Shown here: piece by piece, positions 1-8,951 of the stretch
How the letters are laid out: every line of letters begins with the position of its first letter
Numbering within the stretch: position 1 is the stretch's first letter
Assembly (NCBI RefSeq): GCF_018882185.1
Contig: NZ_JACVOY010000007.1
Coordinates: 62,001 to 126,000 of the forward strand
Length of the DNA stretch: 64,000 nucleotides
Origin: Polynucleobacter sp. AP-Latsch-80-C2
GTDB lineage: Bacteria; Pseudomonadota; Gammaproteobacteria; Burkholderiales; Burkholderiaceae
Direction of reading: 5' to 3'
Notes under the pieces: model-generated
Seen by the model: only the letters and a program-made list of their open reading frames with translations
What the model was told of the DNA's origin: nothing
The model's database searches: none
Position numbers and translations under genes: made by a program

Positions 1-783
1 ATCTTTCGGGCCAGGCTTAAACCAGCGTTCATTTGGGTAGTGCACAAATACCGCATTAGCAATATCTGCGCCCCAATATGCGCCTGCATAAAAGTGGTTA
101 TTACTAAGTCGCTCAATATATTCACCCAAAGCCGACGCTAGCGCACTTTCCTTGGTAGAACCTTTGCCATTGGTAAAGCACATCGGGGAATGTGCATCTC
201 GAATGTGCAAGGACCAAACATTAGGAATGATATTGCGCCACGAAGCAATCTCAATTTTAATTCCCAGGCCCGCCAATAAGGCAGACATATTGGCAATAGT
301 CTGCTCTAGCGGTAGATCTTTTCCAGCAATATAGGTGCTGGTATCGGTGCTTTGATTCAAAGACAATAAAGCCTGTGCATCAGCATCGAGATTCTCTACC
401 ACCTCAATCACAAACTCTGGACCCGCTTGCACTACTTTTTTAACCGTACAACGCTCTATGGAACGCAAAATACCTTGGCGATCGGTAGCAGAGATATCTT
501 CTGGTAGCTCTACTTGAATTTTGAAAATCTGCTGATACCGATTTTCAGGGTCAACAATATTGTTTTGAGAGAGGCGAATGTTTTCGGTAGAAATATTGCG
601 AGTCTCGCAATACAACTTCACAAAATAAGCCGCACATAAGGCGGATGAGGCAAGGAAGTAATCAAAGGGGCCGGGAGCAGAGCCGTCACCCTTGTAGCGG
701 ATAGGCTGATCTGCAATCACCGTAAAGTCATCGAACTTAGCTTCAAGGCGAAGCTTGTCGAGAAAGTTAACCTTAATTTCCAT
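1..783 (-). CDS. OsmC-domain/YcaO-domain fusion protein (3' end outside window)
   Basis: The frame is open from an ATG at 783 to the left edge (261 codons), so the C-terminal part is missing. The first ~140 residues resemble an OsmC/Ohr domain, including a helix with Cys (SSALCAAYF) and a second Cys in ERCTVKKVV at the place of the OsmC peroxidatic pair. From about residue 170 the sequence turns into a YcaO domain: GKGSTKESALASALGE followed by YIERLSNN matches its ATP-binding segment. The family is annotated as OsmC/YcaO fusion or as accessory protein for ribosomal protein S12 methylthiolation. Its substrate is not evident here. It stands alone, tail to tail with nothing in the window. Confidence 0.8.
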   Translation of the reverse strand, partial: MEIKVNFLDKLRLEAKFDDFTVIADQPIRYKGDGSAPGPFDYFLASSALCAAYFVKLYCETRNISTENIRLSQNNIVDPENRYQQIFKIQVELPEDISATDRQGILRSIERCTVKKVVQAGPEFVIEVVENLDADAQALLSLNQSTDTSTYIAGKDLPLEQTIANMSALLAGLGIKIEIASWRNIIPNVWSLHIRDAHSPMCFTNGKGSTKESALASALGEYIERLSNNHFYAGAYWGADIANAVFVHYPNERWFKPGPKD

Positions 784-905
784 GAAGATAATTCCGAATA
801 TGCTGCGAATAGATAATGTAGGGCCTATTATCCATCCCAATGCCAATGCCGTGTAACAAGTAAGTGCTACAACGACTGTAGTGGTCTAGAGACCCCTACA
901 GATGG

Positions 906-1949
906 CTAGGCCTTCAGAACGTTCTTTTTAATCCATAAGGCAACTGAAACTAAGCCAACCATAATAGGGACTTCAACTAGAGGCCCAATCACTGCGGCAA
1001 AAGCGGCCCCCGAATTAATTCCAAAGACGGCAATAGCAACCGCAATCGCCAATTCAAAGTTATTGCTAGAGGCAGTAAAAGATAAAGTACAGCAGCGCTT
1101 GTACTCGATGCCCATTTTGATGGTGATATAAAAGGTTAATGCAAACATCACCACAAAGAACACCAACAAAGGAATGGCAATGGTGATGACGTCCATGGGC
1201 AACTGAAGAATGAGCTTACCTTTTAGACTAAACATCACCACAATCGTAAAGAGCAAAGCAATCAAGGTAATCTTGCCAATTTTTGGCACAAAGCGATCTT
1301 GATACCACTCCTTACTTACGAATTTCAGCATCAAAAAGCGAGTCAAGAATCCGGCCACGCAAGGAATACCCAGATAAATCGCCACCGTCTTGGCAATCTC
1401 ACCAATAGTGATGCCGACTACGGATCCAGCTAGGCCAAAGTACGGTGGCAAGACTGTTAAGAAGAAATAGGCGTACACACTAAAGAATAGAACCTGAAAT
1501 AGCGCATTAAAGGCCACTAAGCCAGCTGCATACTCAGTAGAGCCCTTTGCAATGTCGTTCCACACGATCACCATTGCTATACATGGGGCAATACCAATTA
1601 ATATCAAGCCCGCCATATATTCAGGTTGATCGGGCACAAAGATAATTGCCAAGAAGAACATTAAAGTTGGTGCCACTATCCAGTTGAGCAAGAATGCCAA
1701 CCCAAAGATGCGCTTGTCTTTAAAGACATCGGGCAACTCTTCATACTTCACCTTAGCAAAGGGCGGATACATCATCAGAATCAAACCAATCGCTATCGGG
1801 ATATTGGTGGTACCCGACTGGAACTGATTAATAAAGCCCTCAACACTCGGCACGAAATATCCCAAGCCAATACCTACTGCCATTGCAGCGAATATCCATA
1901 CTGTTAAATATCGATCCAAGAAAGAAAGCTTTTGTGTAATTTGACTCAT
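906..1949 (-). CDS. acr3: ACR3-family arsenite efflux permease
   Basis: Inner-membrane arsenite exporter of the ACR3 (BART superfamily) type, 347 aa with about ten hydrophobic segments, the usual length. The conserved Cys of the fourth segment is seen in [13 protein letters not shown], followed by a WND, and the [14 protein letters not shown] motif near residue 295 is the family signature. It is the last gene of an arsR-arsC-acr3 operon and its ATG overlaps the arsC stop codon (ATGA), which implies translational coupling. It pumps out the arsenite that ArsC makes from arsenate. Expression is expected to be released by ArsR when As(III) binds. Confidence 0.93.
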   Translation of the reverse strand: MSQITQKLSFLDRYLTVWIFAAMAVGIGLGYFVPSVEGFINQFQSGTTNIPIAIGLILMMYPPFAKVKYEELPDVFKDKRIFGLAFLLNWIVAPTLMFFLAIIFVPDQPEYMAGLILIGIAPCIAMVIVWNDIAKGSTEYAAGLVAFNALFQVLFFSVYAYFFLTVLPPYFGLAGSVVGITIGEIAKTVAIYLGIPCVAGFLTRFLMLKFVSKEWYQDRFVPKIGKITLIALLFTIVVMFSLKGKLILQLPMDVITIAIPLLVFFVVMFALTFYITIKMGIEYKRCCTLSFTASSNNFELAIAVAIAVFGINSGAAFAAVIGPLVEVPIMVGLVSVALWIKKNVLKA

Positions 1950-2425
1950 GATTTAGCGTGTATCTCTTTTAGACTTAACGAATCTAGTTTTTCCAATGGC
2001 ATGCTTGCGAGAATATCAATCCGTTTCCTCAGCCCAATCATCACCTCTTTAAACGCCCGCCTCTTTTCTTCATCGCTACCCTGAACCTGCGATGGATCGG
2101 GGAATCCCCAATGGGCAGTCACTGGTTGACCTGGCCAAAATGGGCACTGCTCACCAGCCGCGTTATCGCATACCGTGATGATGAAATCCATCTTTGGCGC
2201 ATCCGGCAATCCGAACTCATCCCAAGACTTAGACCGCAGTTTTTTTTCGTCATAAGCCATCTCCACCGCCAATTCTCTTGCAAAGGGATTTACTGAGGTG
2301 CCAGGAGTGGAGCCTGCTGAATACCCTACAAACTTACCGCTTGGATGAGTAGACGCTATTGCTTCGCCAATCACTGAACGAGCAGAGTTATGAGTACATA
2401 AAAAGAGGATGTTGTATTGCTTCAT
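1946..2425 (-). CDS. arsC: Arsenate reductase, low-molecular-weight phosphatase type
   Basis: Cytoplasmic reductase that turns arsenate into arsenite. The 159-aa protein begins with the LMW-phosphatase P-loop CTHNSAR (C-x5-R) at residues ~10-16. A later Cys pair region ([15 protein letters not shown], ~residues 86-95) carries the further cysteines used in the thioredoxin-linked reaction of this class. The DP loop is visible as WGFPDPS. It overlaps arsR by 4 bp at its start and acr3 by 4 bp at its end. The other ArsC type (glutaredoxin-linked, ~115-140 aa) is excluded by the P-loop. Confidence 0.92.
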   Translation of the reverse strand: MKQYNILFLCTHNSARSVIGEAIASTHPSGKFVGYSAGSTPGTSVNPFARELAVEMAYDEKKLRSKSWDEFGLPDAPKMDFIITVCDNAAGEQCPFWPGQPVTAHWGFPDPSQVQGSDEEKRRAFKEVMIGLRKRIDILASMPLEKLDSLSLKEIHAKS

Positions 2426-2751
2426 TTTGAATGAGCCTTCTTAGTGGATGTCATAGGCAAACAGGATTTTCCGTCACAGCAGTTCTCTAGCAAGAATCCG
2501 CTTAAATCCTTGACTAGTCGCGCATTGGGTCGATAGATCAAATGACGACTTTGGCGCTCTACCAGCAACAAATTTGCGTTGAGCAATTCTTTGAGGTGAA
2601 AACTTAAGGTTGCATTAGGAATGCCCAACTTTTCAATAATTTGGCCTGGGGATAGTCCGATATCGCCTTTTTGAACAATTAGCCGAAACACATTCAGTCG
2701 CGATTCCTGGCCCAAAGCGAGAAAAGCATTAATTGCATCTGTATTTTTCAT
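2422..2751 (-). CDS. arsR: ArsR-family arsenic-responsive repressor
   Basis: A 109-aa winged-helix repressor heading the ars operon. The recognition helix region reads LSPGQIIEKLGIPNATLSFHLKEL (~residues 33-56). The classic ELCVCDL arsenic site is absent; instead a Cys cluster lies close to the C terminus (NCCDGKSC, ~residues 90-97), as in the Acidithiobacillus ferrooxidans type of ArsR, where three C-terminal cysteines bind As(III). This suggests a separate evolutionary line of sensor. It overlaps arsC by 4 bp. An inverted repeat over its start codon is a candidate auto-operator. Confidence 0.9.
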   Translation of the reverse strand: MKNTDAINAFLALGQESRLNVFRLIVQKGDIGLSPGQIIEKLGIPNATLSFHLKELLNANLLLVERQSRHLIYRPNARLVKDLSGFLLENCCDGKSCLPMTSTKKAHSK

Positions 2752-2773
2752 ATTTCCATAATAATAGAAATAT
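2750..2773. promoter_or_regulatory. Candidate ArsR operator
   Basis: Inverted repeat ATATTTC / GAAATAT with a 10-bp AT-rich spacer, overlapping the arsR start codon and the divergent promoter region shared with the DUF2252 gene. Position and symmetry fit an ArsR/SmtB-type operator; binding is inferred. Confidence 0.45.
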
Positions 2774-2833
2774 ATGACAGTTTAATGAATTCTCCATTGT
2801 TTATATGACTCTGTAGACTTATGGCATCATCAA

Positions 2834-4243
2834 ATGATGACTAGTAAGCTCTATAAATCATTTCTTCAAAAAAATCTTAGTCCACAAGAGCGCTTTGATT
2901 TAGGAAAATCCATTAGAAAGCAGATAAGCCGACCTTCGCTTGCCGAATTTAAAATTCCAAGCAATCGGCATTCTCCAGTCGATATTTTGCTGGAACAGGC
3001 CAAAACCCGTATTCCAAAATACATCCCCATTCGTCATGCAAGAATGGCAGTTGATCCATTTGCATTCTTTAGAGGTAGCGCAGCCATAATGGCTAACGAC
3101 TTAGCGGATTTGCCAAGTCCCCCCATTAAAGTTCAACTATGTGGTGACATGCATGTTAGCAACTTTGGTTTTTTTTCAACTACCGAGCATCAATTAGTCT
3201 TTGGCATCAATGATTTTGATGAAACACTTCCCGGAAACTTTGACTGGGATCTAAAACGCCTTGCTGCAAGCGCAATGATTGCCTCCCAGCTACTAGGACA
3301 AGATCAAGCTTATGGGGAAATGATTGTCAGGAATATTTCCACCGCCTACCGAAATAATCTTCATCGATACGCAGCCATTCCGTTTATCGACCTAAAGCGT
3401 AGTTATATTGATGAAAAAGTCTTATTAAGTGCTGCCACAAGCCATGCAAACCCAGCTAGTCAAAAATACTTAGAAAGACTACTCAATAAGGCACGAAAAA
3501 ATAATAGCCAGGGACTTATTGGGAAATTAACCGAAGTGACCTCTGCGGGCATGCGGCTAATTGAACAACCGCCACTCATTGAGCACCTGACCCTCTCTAT
3601 CCATGGCGGAAAAATATCGGAGCTCAATGATGAGGGTCTGAACTCTTATATGCAATCTTTAGCAGAAGATCGTAAGAATCTGTTGTTACGCTATAAATGG
3701 GTTGATTCAGCACGAAAAGTTGCTGGTGTCGGCAGCGTAGGAACTTCGTGTTGGATTTTGTACTTCGAAGGTCGTGATGTCAGTGATCCACTTTTTTTGC
3801 AAACTAAACAAGCGCAGAAATCTGTTCTGGCGCCATTTTTTCCAAGCTCACAATTTGGCTCCGAAGGTGAGCGAGTAGTGCACGGACAATGCTTAATTCA
3901 AGGCGCCCCAGATCTTTTCTTAGGGTTTGGCAAGACAACTGAGCTTGAATTCTATATCCGGCAATTGCGTGATATGAAAGGTGGAATTTCTATCGGCGAA
4001 GACGGCATCAACACTAAAGTATTTCCTGATTTTGCAAAACTATTTGGTTGGGCGCTTGCAAATGCGCACTCACGGTCAGGAGACCCCGCTGTTCTTGCAG
4101 GTTATTGCGGAAAATCTGAAGCACTGGATGATGCGCTGGTTGATTTCTCTATTGCCTACAGCAAGCAAAATGAAGCGGATTATTCAACTTTCTTAAAAGC
4201 AATTCATTCCGGAAAAATGAGCTGTGCCACTGAGAACTTTTAG
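2834..4243 (+). CDS. DUF2252 family protein
   Basis: A 469-aa soluble protein of the DUF2252 family, transcribed away from the ars operon. Recognisable family blocks are DPFAFFRGSAAIMANDL (~residues 75-91), LCGDMHVSNFG (~108-118) and INDFDETLPGNFDWDLKRL (~132-150). The GD-H-N and D-F-D motifs are reminiscent of the active site of aminoglycoside-phosphotransferase/kinase-like folds, so an ATP-dependent enzyme is possible, but no substrate is known. The start is an ATG-ATG pair; the second ATG (2837) is equally possible. It is closed by a hairpin at 4264-4296. Confidence 0.8.
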   Translation: MMTSKLYKSFLQKNLSPQERFDLGKSIRKQISRPSLAEFKIPSNRHSPVDILLEQAKTRIPKYIPIRHARMAVDPFAFFRGSAAIMANDLADLPSPPIKVQLCGDMHVSNFGFFSTTEHQLVFGINDFDETLPGNFDWDLKRLAASAMIASQLLGQDQAYGEMIVRNISTAYRNNLHRYAAIPFIDLKRSYIDEKVLLSAATSHANPASQKYLERLLNKARKNNSQGLIGKLTEVTSAGMRLIEQPPLIEHLTLSIHGGKISELNDEGLNSYMQSLAEDRKNLLLRYKWVDSARKVAGVGSVGTSCWILYFEGRDVSDPLFLQTKQAQKSVLAPFFPSSQFGSEGERVVHGQCLIQGAPDLFLGFGKTTELEFYIRQLRDMKGGISIGEDGINTKVFPDFAKLFGWALANAHSRSGDPAVLAGYCGKSEALDDALVDFSIAYSKQNEADYSTFLKAIHSGKMSCATENF

Positions 4244-4263
4244 TATCAATCCCTGCAAAAGAT

Positions 4264-4296
4264 AAAGCCCTCACCATTTCTGATGAGGGCTCTCTC
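4264..4296 (+). terminator. Rho-independent terminator-like hairpin (copy 1 of a repeat family)
   Basis: Stem GCCCTCA/TGAGGGC (7 bp, 10-nt loop) at 4267-4290 followed by TCTCTC, just after the DUF2252 gene. Three close relatives with the loop sequence CCACCATT-CTGATGA occur at 28791, 31409 and 39282. Confidence 0.6.
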
Positions 4297-4330
4297 ACTA
4301 ACTCCCTAGTAATTCGACTTTCAGTAGCGC

Positions 4331-4729
4331 TTAAGGCGTTACTACATGCCAGATGTTGTTAACACCATCACCAGTTTTATCACCAGCATTTTTGTCTTTT
4401 ACAAAGAAGTAGAGTGGCTTACCTTTGTAAGTCAACTGCTTCTGTCCATCGTTGCGACTAATGTAAGCAAAGTCACCGGAGAGCTTAATACCTGGCTCAA
4501 CATAGACAGGCGGCCAATTATCAGCACAAGTGAGTACGCATTCTGATTTACCGGAACCTGCTTGATCCTTGTCAAAGGTATAGACAGTCTTGCCATAGCT
4601 ACTAGTCAAAATACCGTTATTTACCTTGATAAAGTCAGCCGAAGAGGTTTTAACATCACCCGTACCAGCGCATGCCGCTAGCGTCATTGCGAAAATACTT
4701 GCAATAGAAAGTTTTAATAAATGTTTCAT
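4331..4729 (-). CDS. Secreted repeat lipoprotein (COG4315 type)
   Basis: A 132-aa exported protein. The N terminus has Lys residues, a hydrophobic stretch and a lipobox-like LAACAG with Cys19, so it is probably lipid-anchored. The rest consists of two related units with aromatic-rich motifs, GKTVYTFDKDQAGSGKSECVLTCADNWPPV and GKPLYFFVKDKNAGDKTGDG, typical of the 'secreted repeat with Y-X4-D motif' family. Two cysteines (~53, 57) could bond or bind metal. No enzymatic function is known for the family. It lies 25 bp after an OmpA-like lipoprotein gene on the same strand, so the two are probably co-transcribed. Confidence 0.8.
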   Translation of the reverse strand: MKHLLKLSIASIFAMTLAACAGTGDVKTSSADFIKVNNGILTSSYGKTVYTFDKDQAGSGKSECVLTCADNWPPVYVEPGIKLSGDFAYISRNDGQKQLTYKGKPLYFFVKDKNAGDKTGDGVNNIWHVVTP

Positions 4730-4754
4730 TTTTTATCCTTTATAGAGTAGCGAA

Positions 4755-5294
4755 TTAATTACCTGGACCAACTAAGGTAACTTCAATACGGCGATTTTGT
4801 GATCTACCATCTGGTGTTGAGTTAGAGGCAACCGGATTGGTCTCACCCATTCCCTGAGCGGAAATTAAGTTTTGATCAACGCCCTTACGAACCAAATAAT
4901 CCACTACATTGTCAGCACGCTTTGAGGACAAATCTAAATTTGTAGAAATACCTTCTTTACGCAATTCAGGTCCGATCGCAACATTGTCGGTATAGCCACG
5001 TACAACTACTTTTGTATTTTTGAAGCCAGAAAGAGTTGGTGCCATCTTTGCCAAAACTTGATCAGCCTTTGAGTTCAGCTTAAATCCACCTTCTGGAAAT
5101 AAGATCTTGTCTTTAATCGTGATCTTCAGCTCACCTTGCAGTTGACGAATTTCTACTTCATCACCTTGATAGGCTTGTTGTAATTGGCTATAAGCCTGAT
5201 CGAGTGAGTTGTAGCTCTGCTGCGTAACGCATGCTGTCAGCGCTCCTGTGAATAAAACAACAGCAGCAAGGGTGACACGCTTGAATAAAGACAT
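4755..5294 (-). CDS. OmpA-family peptidoglycan-binding lipoprotein
   Basis: A 179-aa envelope protein. A signal peptide ends in the lipobox LTACVT (Cys22). After a short helical linker rich in Gln (residues ~25-55), the OmpA C-terminal domain runs from ~60 to the end: FKLNSKADQVLAKMAP, VVVRGYTDN, LSSKRADNVVDYLVRKGV and NRRIEVTL are the standard blocks, with the Asp and Arg that hold diaminopimelate in peptidoglycan (GYTDN, LSSKRA). It is expected to tie the outer membrane to the wall. It precedes the small lipoprotein gene at 4331. Confidence 0.88.
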   Translation of the reverse strand: MSLFKRVTLAAVVLFTGALTACVTQQSYNSLDQAYSQLQQAYQGDEVEIRQLQGELKITIKDKILFPEGGFKLNSKADQVLAKMAPTLSGFKNTKVVVRGYTDNVAIGPELRKEGISTNLDLSSKRADNVVDYLVRKGVDQNLISAQGMGETNPVASNSTPDGRSQNRRIEVTLVGPGN

Positions 5295-5417
5295 TTTTTC
5301 TCCAGTAAATGAATAAAGTAAAGATTATTACTTTTAGTAGTATAGCTCGGGCTATTCCGATCAATACGAACCAAATGGCTAGTATTCTGTCTTTATTCTG
5401 GAGAAAAACTGCATGAA

Positions 5418-6071
5418 CTAATCCAGCAAATGCCCTGTCTTCACAAAGATGGTGCAGCCTTCCTTGCTGAATGGCTGGTGCTGACTCATATGTGGGCTTC
5501 TGATCCAAGAGCCAGCAGGGTAGCGCCCATGCTCATCCTCAAAAACCCCACCCACCACAAAGATTTCTTCGCCACCGAAATGTCTGTGGGGATTAAAGTA
5601 AGTTTGTGGCGCCCATCGAACTAAGGTAGAACCACTGCCCTGTTGCATGAGCGGCATTACATTCAGGCCGGGAACCATCCCCTGAAACCAAGGCGCTGTT
5701 TTGGTATCCAACACCTCCCGCACCACTTGATCAGAACCAAGATGGCGTAGCTTCACAAAGAGAGTGCAGCCAGTTTGGCTATGCGGGGCATGAGAAGAGC
5801 CCGGCGGATTCATGATGTAAGTACCAGCAGGATAGTCACCAGTCTCGTCGCTAAAGACCCCATCCAACACTAATATCTCCTCACCAAACTCATGGGTGTG
5901 CGATTTAAATTGGGATCCTGGTTGGTAGCGAACGATAGAAGTGGCCTTTGCTATCTCATCGCCCATCCGATCGAGCATGCGCCTCTCAATCCCCAACTCG
6001 GGGCTGGGGACCCAGGGTAGGTCATGGTGATTAATCACAACCCTCTGACTGTAATCGGCGTTGATATTCAT
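5418..6071 (-). CDS. ChrR-like double-cupin protein
   Basis: A 217-aa cytoplasmic protein formed of two ChrR-type cupin domains in tandem. Each has the metal motif H-x-H-x-FGEEIxVLxGxF: SHTHEFGEEILVLDGVF (~60-76) and PHRHFGGEEIFVVGGVF (~160-176). Each also has a downstream PAG(T/S)xIxxP turn and a His (SSHAPHS; SQHQPFS). Only the cupin part of ChrR is present; the zinc-binding anti-sigma domain of Rhodobacter ChrR is absent and no sigma-E gene is adjacent. It therefore may be a stand-alone metal-binding sensor or an enzyme (for instance an acetylacetone-cleaving-type cupin). Function unknown. Confidence 0.8.
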   Translation of the reverse strand: MNINADYSQRVVINHHDLPWVPSPELGIERRMLDRMGDEIAKATSIVRYQPGSQFKSHTHEFGEEILVLDGVFSDETGDYPAGTYIMNPPGSSHAPHSQTGCTLFVKLRHLGSDQVVREVLDTKTAPWFQGMVPGLNVMPLMQQGSGSTLVRWAPQTYFNPHRHFGGEEIFVVGGVFEDEHGRYPAGSWIRSPHMSQHQPFSKEGCTIFVKTGHLLD

Positions 6072-6137
6072 TTAGTACATTCAAATATAAGGAAACTTAA
6101 CAAAGCATAACGAGTAATTTGATAAACCACTAAAAGA

Positions 6138-8012
6138 CTAATTGCCACTACACAACCCCTTTGCTGTTGAGTTGGTCTGCCACTCCTTAAAGCACTCGCC
6201 CTTCATGTCCAAAGTTAACGGTGTTGCAAGGTCATATCTTCTTCCAACCACTAGGCTCTGCTGATTTATCCATAGGGTATTGTTGGTGTGCGTCGTGAAC
6301 ATAACCTGATGGGCCACTTCCTTATTGGGAGCTATATTGGGAGGGTAGTAACCCTCTTCCGGTACCAGCGAGTAGACAGCACTTCGTATAAATTCTTTAC
6401 TAGACTCGTTCTGATAATTGGCTACCAGGGTAAAGGCCTGGGAATATTTGGCTATATCAAACCAGATATTCATACCCCGATTGCTGGCATCAGGGACTAA
6501 GCCTTTGGGGATATTCACTTCACTACCGTAAACCTTGCCATCATAGGCCGCAGGGATCAATATCAGATCCGCACGGTTTAAGGCATATACCTCTGTTAAT
6601 TCTGGAATGCGTACCTCATCGTTCAACATGATGGCAACTCTGCCAAGGTCGGCAGTATTAAATACAGGAAGATCATTTCCGGCGCTTGCCCAGGACCCCT
6701 CTTCATCGTTCAGGTGCGACTTACGATACAAACCGACTTGCTTGCCATTGAAGTCAAACAGAATAGCTGTCTCATAATATTTTCCATCACTCACTTCGGG
6801 CATAGAAAATAGGAGATAGGTTTTATATTTTTTGGCCAAGTCAGATGCTAGGGTATAGCTCTTACCACCAATAGGCTCAGCATATTGTTGAATATTATTT
6901 TTATTCAAACTCACTTTACCCAAAAAGGAGTTGAAGGGTAAAACGGCTAGATTAAAGACGTTATGATTCTTTTCGATTAAAGAATCTACCTTCTTTGCAT
7001 TTGCCCCTACATTTCCATTGGCGGGTTCATATTGAACTAAGAGCGCAGAGATTTGATTTTGGGTATTGTTTGCAGCGGGATCAACTGGTGCTTTGTAAAG
7101 GTTATAGACTTGATATAACTCCGGACGGCGATGCTTTAACCAATATGCCTTTTGTTCGCTCTTCTTTGTAGTATCTATCGTTGCGTAAATGGTTTCTGGT
7201 GGTAATGGCTTAGTCCAAGTAGATACCTTCGATTGACTGAGTTGCTTACCATTGTTATCCCAAATCGTTGAGCCGCCAGTGAACTGGTCCACTAAGCCCA
7301 TGGAAGGGAAGCTAATCAGACCCGTTTGATTGCTGGCAACCACATTCATTCCTGTCCAGCCAGCCAATACAGCAATATTAGAGATCGTCGAATGGTTGCC
7401 ATTACTCATTTTTTCAAACTTAGGCATCATGTCTGAGCCGATTGGCATTGCTAATATATCTGCGCCCCGTAGATTCGGAATTAATAGCGATTGCAGGCGA
7501 CTATCATCAAAACAAATCAAGATAGCAATCTTTCCAATATCAGTATTAAACACTGGAAAACCTAAGTTGCCTGGCGCAGCAGTGTCGTAGTCACCCTCAG
7601 GAATTTGGTTCTTGCGATATTTCCCAACCAGTCCCTTAGGCCCCACTAATGCCGCGGAATTATGTATAAGTCCTGTTACTGGATCTCGCTCATACATTCC
7701 AACAACAACGTAGTTATTGTATTTTTGCGTTACTTTCTCGATAGCTGCAGTAGCTCTTCCAGGGATCGTATCAAAATTGTTTGGATTCTCAGGTGAAAAT
7801 CCAAAACTAGTTACCGCAAATTCAGGCAATACCATTAATTTGGCACCACTCTCAGAGGCAGTAGTAATGAGGCCCACTATCTTTTTAATATTCCCATCAA
7901 CATCTTTTGGGGTGGGATTAAATTCAACAGCAGCCACTTTGATCTCAGCTGCATACGCAACCGAAATGAGATTGATCAGCAAAAAAAGGCCAAGTGAGAT
8001 TATTTTTTTCAT
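6138..8012 (-). CDS. Exported tandem carbon-nitrogen hydrolase (nitrilase superfamily), second domain degenerate
   Basis: A 624-aa protein with a clear signal peptide (KKIISLGLFLLINLISVAYAA). Two nitrilase-like domains follow. Domain 1 (~22-300) has the Glu-Lys-Cys triad in VLPEFAV, KYRKNQIPEGDY and ILICFDDSR. Domain 2 (~325-590) keeps the fold and the Lys (LYRKSHLNDEEG), but the Glu position reads VLPFNSF and the Cys position reads IMLNDEVR, so it should be catalytically dead. Such a pair may serve as built-in dimer partner. The substrate, an amide or nitrile in the periplasm, cannot be told. The next gene downstream of its neighbour set (8034-8861) is an outer-membrane protein 21 bp away in the same direction. 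Confidence 0.85.
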   Translation of the reverse strand: MKKIISLGLFLLINLISVAYAAEIKVAAVEFNPTPKDVDGNIKKIVGLITTASESGAKLMVLPEFAVTSFGFSPENPNNFDTIPGRATAAIEKVTQKYNNYVVVGMYERDPVTGLIHNSAALVGPKGLVGKYRKNQIPEGDYDTAAPGNLGFPVFNTDIGKIAILICFDDSRLQSLLIPNLRGADILAMPIGSDMMPKFEKMSNGNHSTISNIAVLAGWTGMNVVASNQTGLISFPSMGLVDQFTGGSTIWDNNGKQLSQSKVSTWTKPLPPETIYATIDTTKKSEQKAYWLKHRRPELYQVYNLYKAPVDPAANNTQNQISALLVQYEPANGNVGANAKKVDSLIEKNHNVFNLAVLPFNSFLGKVSLNKNNIQQYAEPIGGKSYTLASDLAKKYKTYLLFSMPEVSDGKYYETAILFDFNGKQVGLYRKSHLNDEEGSWASAGNDLPVFNTADLGRVAIMLNDEVRIPELTEVYALNRADLILIPAAYDGKVYGSEVNIPKGLVPDASNRGMNIWFDIAKYSQAFTLVANYQNESSKEFIRSAVYSLVPEEGYYPPNIAPNKEVAHQVMFTTHTNNTLWINQQSLVVGRRYDLATPLTLDMKGECFKEWQTNSTAKGLCSGN

Positions 8013-8033
8013 GTTAGTTGTCTGTATAAAAAT

Positions 8034-8861
8034 TTACTTTGGAAGAAGCACTGTCAAACCCAGAAATCCACCAAAGCCTTTTGCGCTTGTTGGCGTTGTA
8101 GTCACCATATAGGTTGGGCCAGCCTGTAAGCTGGCATGATACCCAAAGAAAGTCATTGTCTTGCCACCGCCCAATGTTAACTGGTTGGTTAGAGCTTTAG
8201 CCATATTGTTATATGCAATTTGACTCGAGAAGCTATATGTCCAAGCTGTATCGGTAGTGTAAGAAATCTTCGGCTGGGCATTGAGCATATTTCCTGAACC
8301 GCCTGACATGTTGCCGCCCACGCCCCAAGCATTAGAGAGTGCTGCTCCGATAACCCAGTGCTCCGGAGTAAAGAATGCTCCCGCAGAGACTCCAAGCCCA
8401 GTTTGCATGGAGCCATTATTGGCATTCGTTGCAGGCAATTGAAAATAGGGGCCAATACCCGCATAAAAAGAATTTTTATATACAGGCGCAAGAAAAGTAG
8501 CTAGCTGCATGGGCTGCGTTTGATTGGTGACCTGTTGATCATTTGAATTTCGGTTATAGGTGAACATGGGATTGACGATGAGCTGTAAATCATCGTCAAG
8601 GGTCACGGGAATAATCGGCGTAAATGAAAACTCAGCCTGTTGAGATAAGCTATTTGCGCCTAATCTTTGGTTGTAGTTATATGAAATTGGTAGCTGGACC
8701 TGGGGATACAAAGTATTTTGCATATTTTGGCCAGCCTTGGCCGCATCGCTCATTGAGCCAGATGATGATTGCGCTAATGCTGCGCCTGAAAATTGGGCGC
8801 TGACTAGGACACAGATGTAAGCAGAAAATTTCCGACAAAATACAAGCCGGTTTTTCTTCAT
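8034..8861 (-). CDS. Putative outer-membrane beta-barrel protein
   Basis: A protein of about 275 aa read from the ATG at 8861 (KKNRLVFCRKF...), which gives a good signal peptide ending in GAALAQ. The frame stays open up to 8942, but that part runs through a terminator hairpin at 8906-8935, so the longer start is unlikely; ATGs at 8879 and 8876 are alternatives. The mature part has alternating polar and hydrophobic strands, many Asn/Gly/Tyr and ends in LGLTVLLPK, as expected of a beta-barrel. No specific family recognised. It lies just upstream of the double nitrilase gene and may form an operon with it. Confidence 0.65.
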   Translation of the reverse strand: MKKNRLVFCRKFSAYICVLVSAQFSGAALAQSSSGSMSDAAKAGQNMQNTLYPQVQLPISYNYNQRLGANSLSQQAEFSFTPIIPVTLDDDLQLIVNPMFTYNRNSNDQQVTNQTQPMQLATFLAPVYKNSFYAGIGPYFQLPATNANNGSMQTGLGVSAGAFFTPEHWVIGAALSNAWGVGGNMSGGSGNMLNAQPKISYTTDTAWTYSFSSQIAYNNMAKALTNQLTLGGGKTMTFFGYHASLQAGPTYMVTTTPTSAKGFGGFLGLTVLLPK

Positions 8862-8905
8862 TTCTTTAGAGCACATCATTCTATTTAAATTGGGCAGTTC
8901 TAAAA

Positions 8906-8935
8906 GAATAAAGCCACCTAAAGGCGGCTTTATTC
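8906..8935 (-). terminator. Rho-independent terminator
   Basis: Hairpin with arms GAATAAAGCC and GGCTTTATTC, extended by two pairs past one mismatch and closed by a TAAA loop. It lies immediately after the choloylglycine-hydrolase pseudogene on the minus strand and before the 8034-8861 gene. Confidence 0.75.
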
Positions 8936-8951
8936 GTTCCAATCAATCAAA

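Noticed and set aside
5418..6071. Anti-sigma factor ChrR
   Set aside because: The zinc-binding anti-sigma domain is lacking and no sigma gene is adjacent; only cupin domains are present.
8862..8942. Longer N terminus for the outer-membrane protein gene
   Set aside because: It would be translated through a strong terminator hairpin (8906-8935) and would put 27 residues before a good signal peptide.
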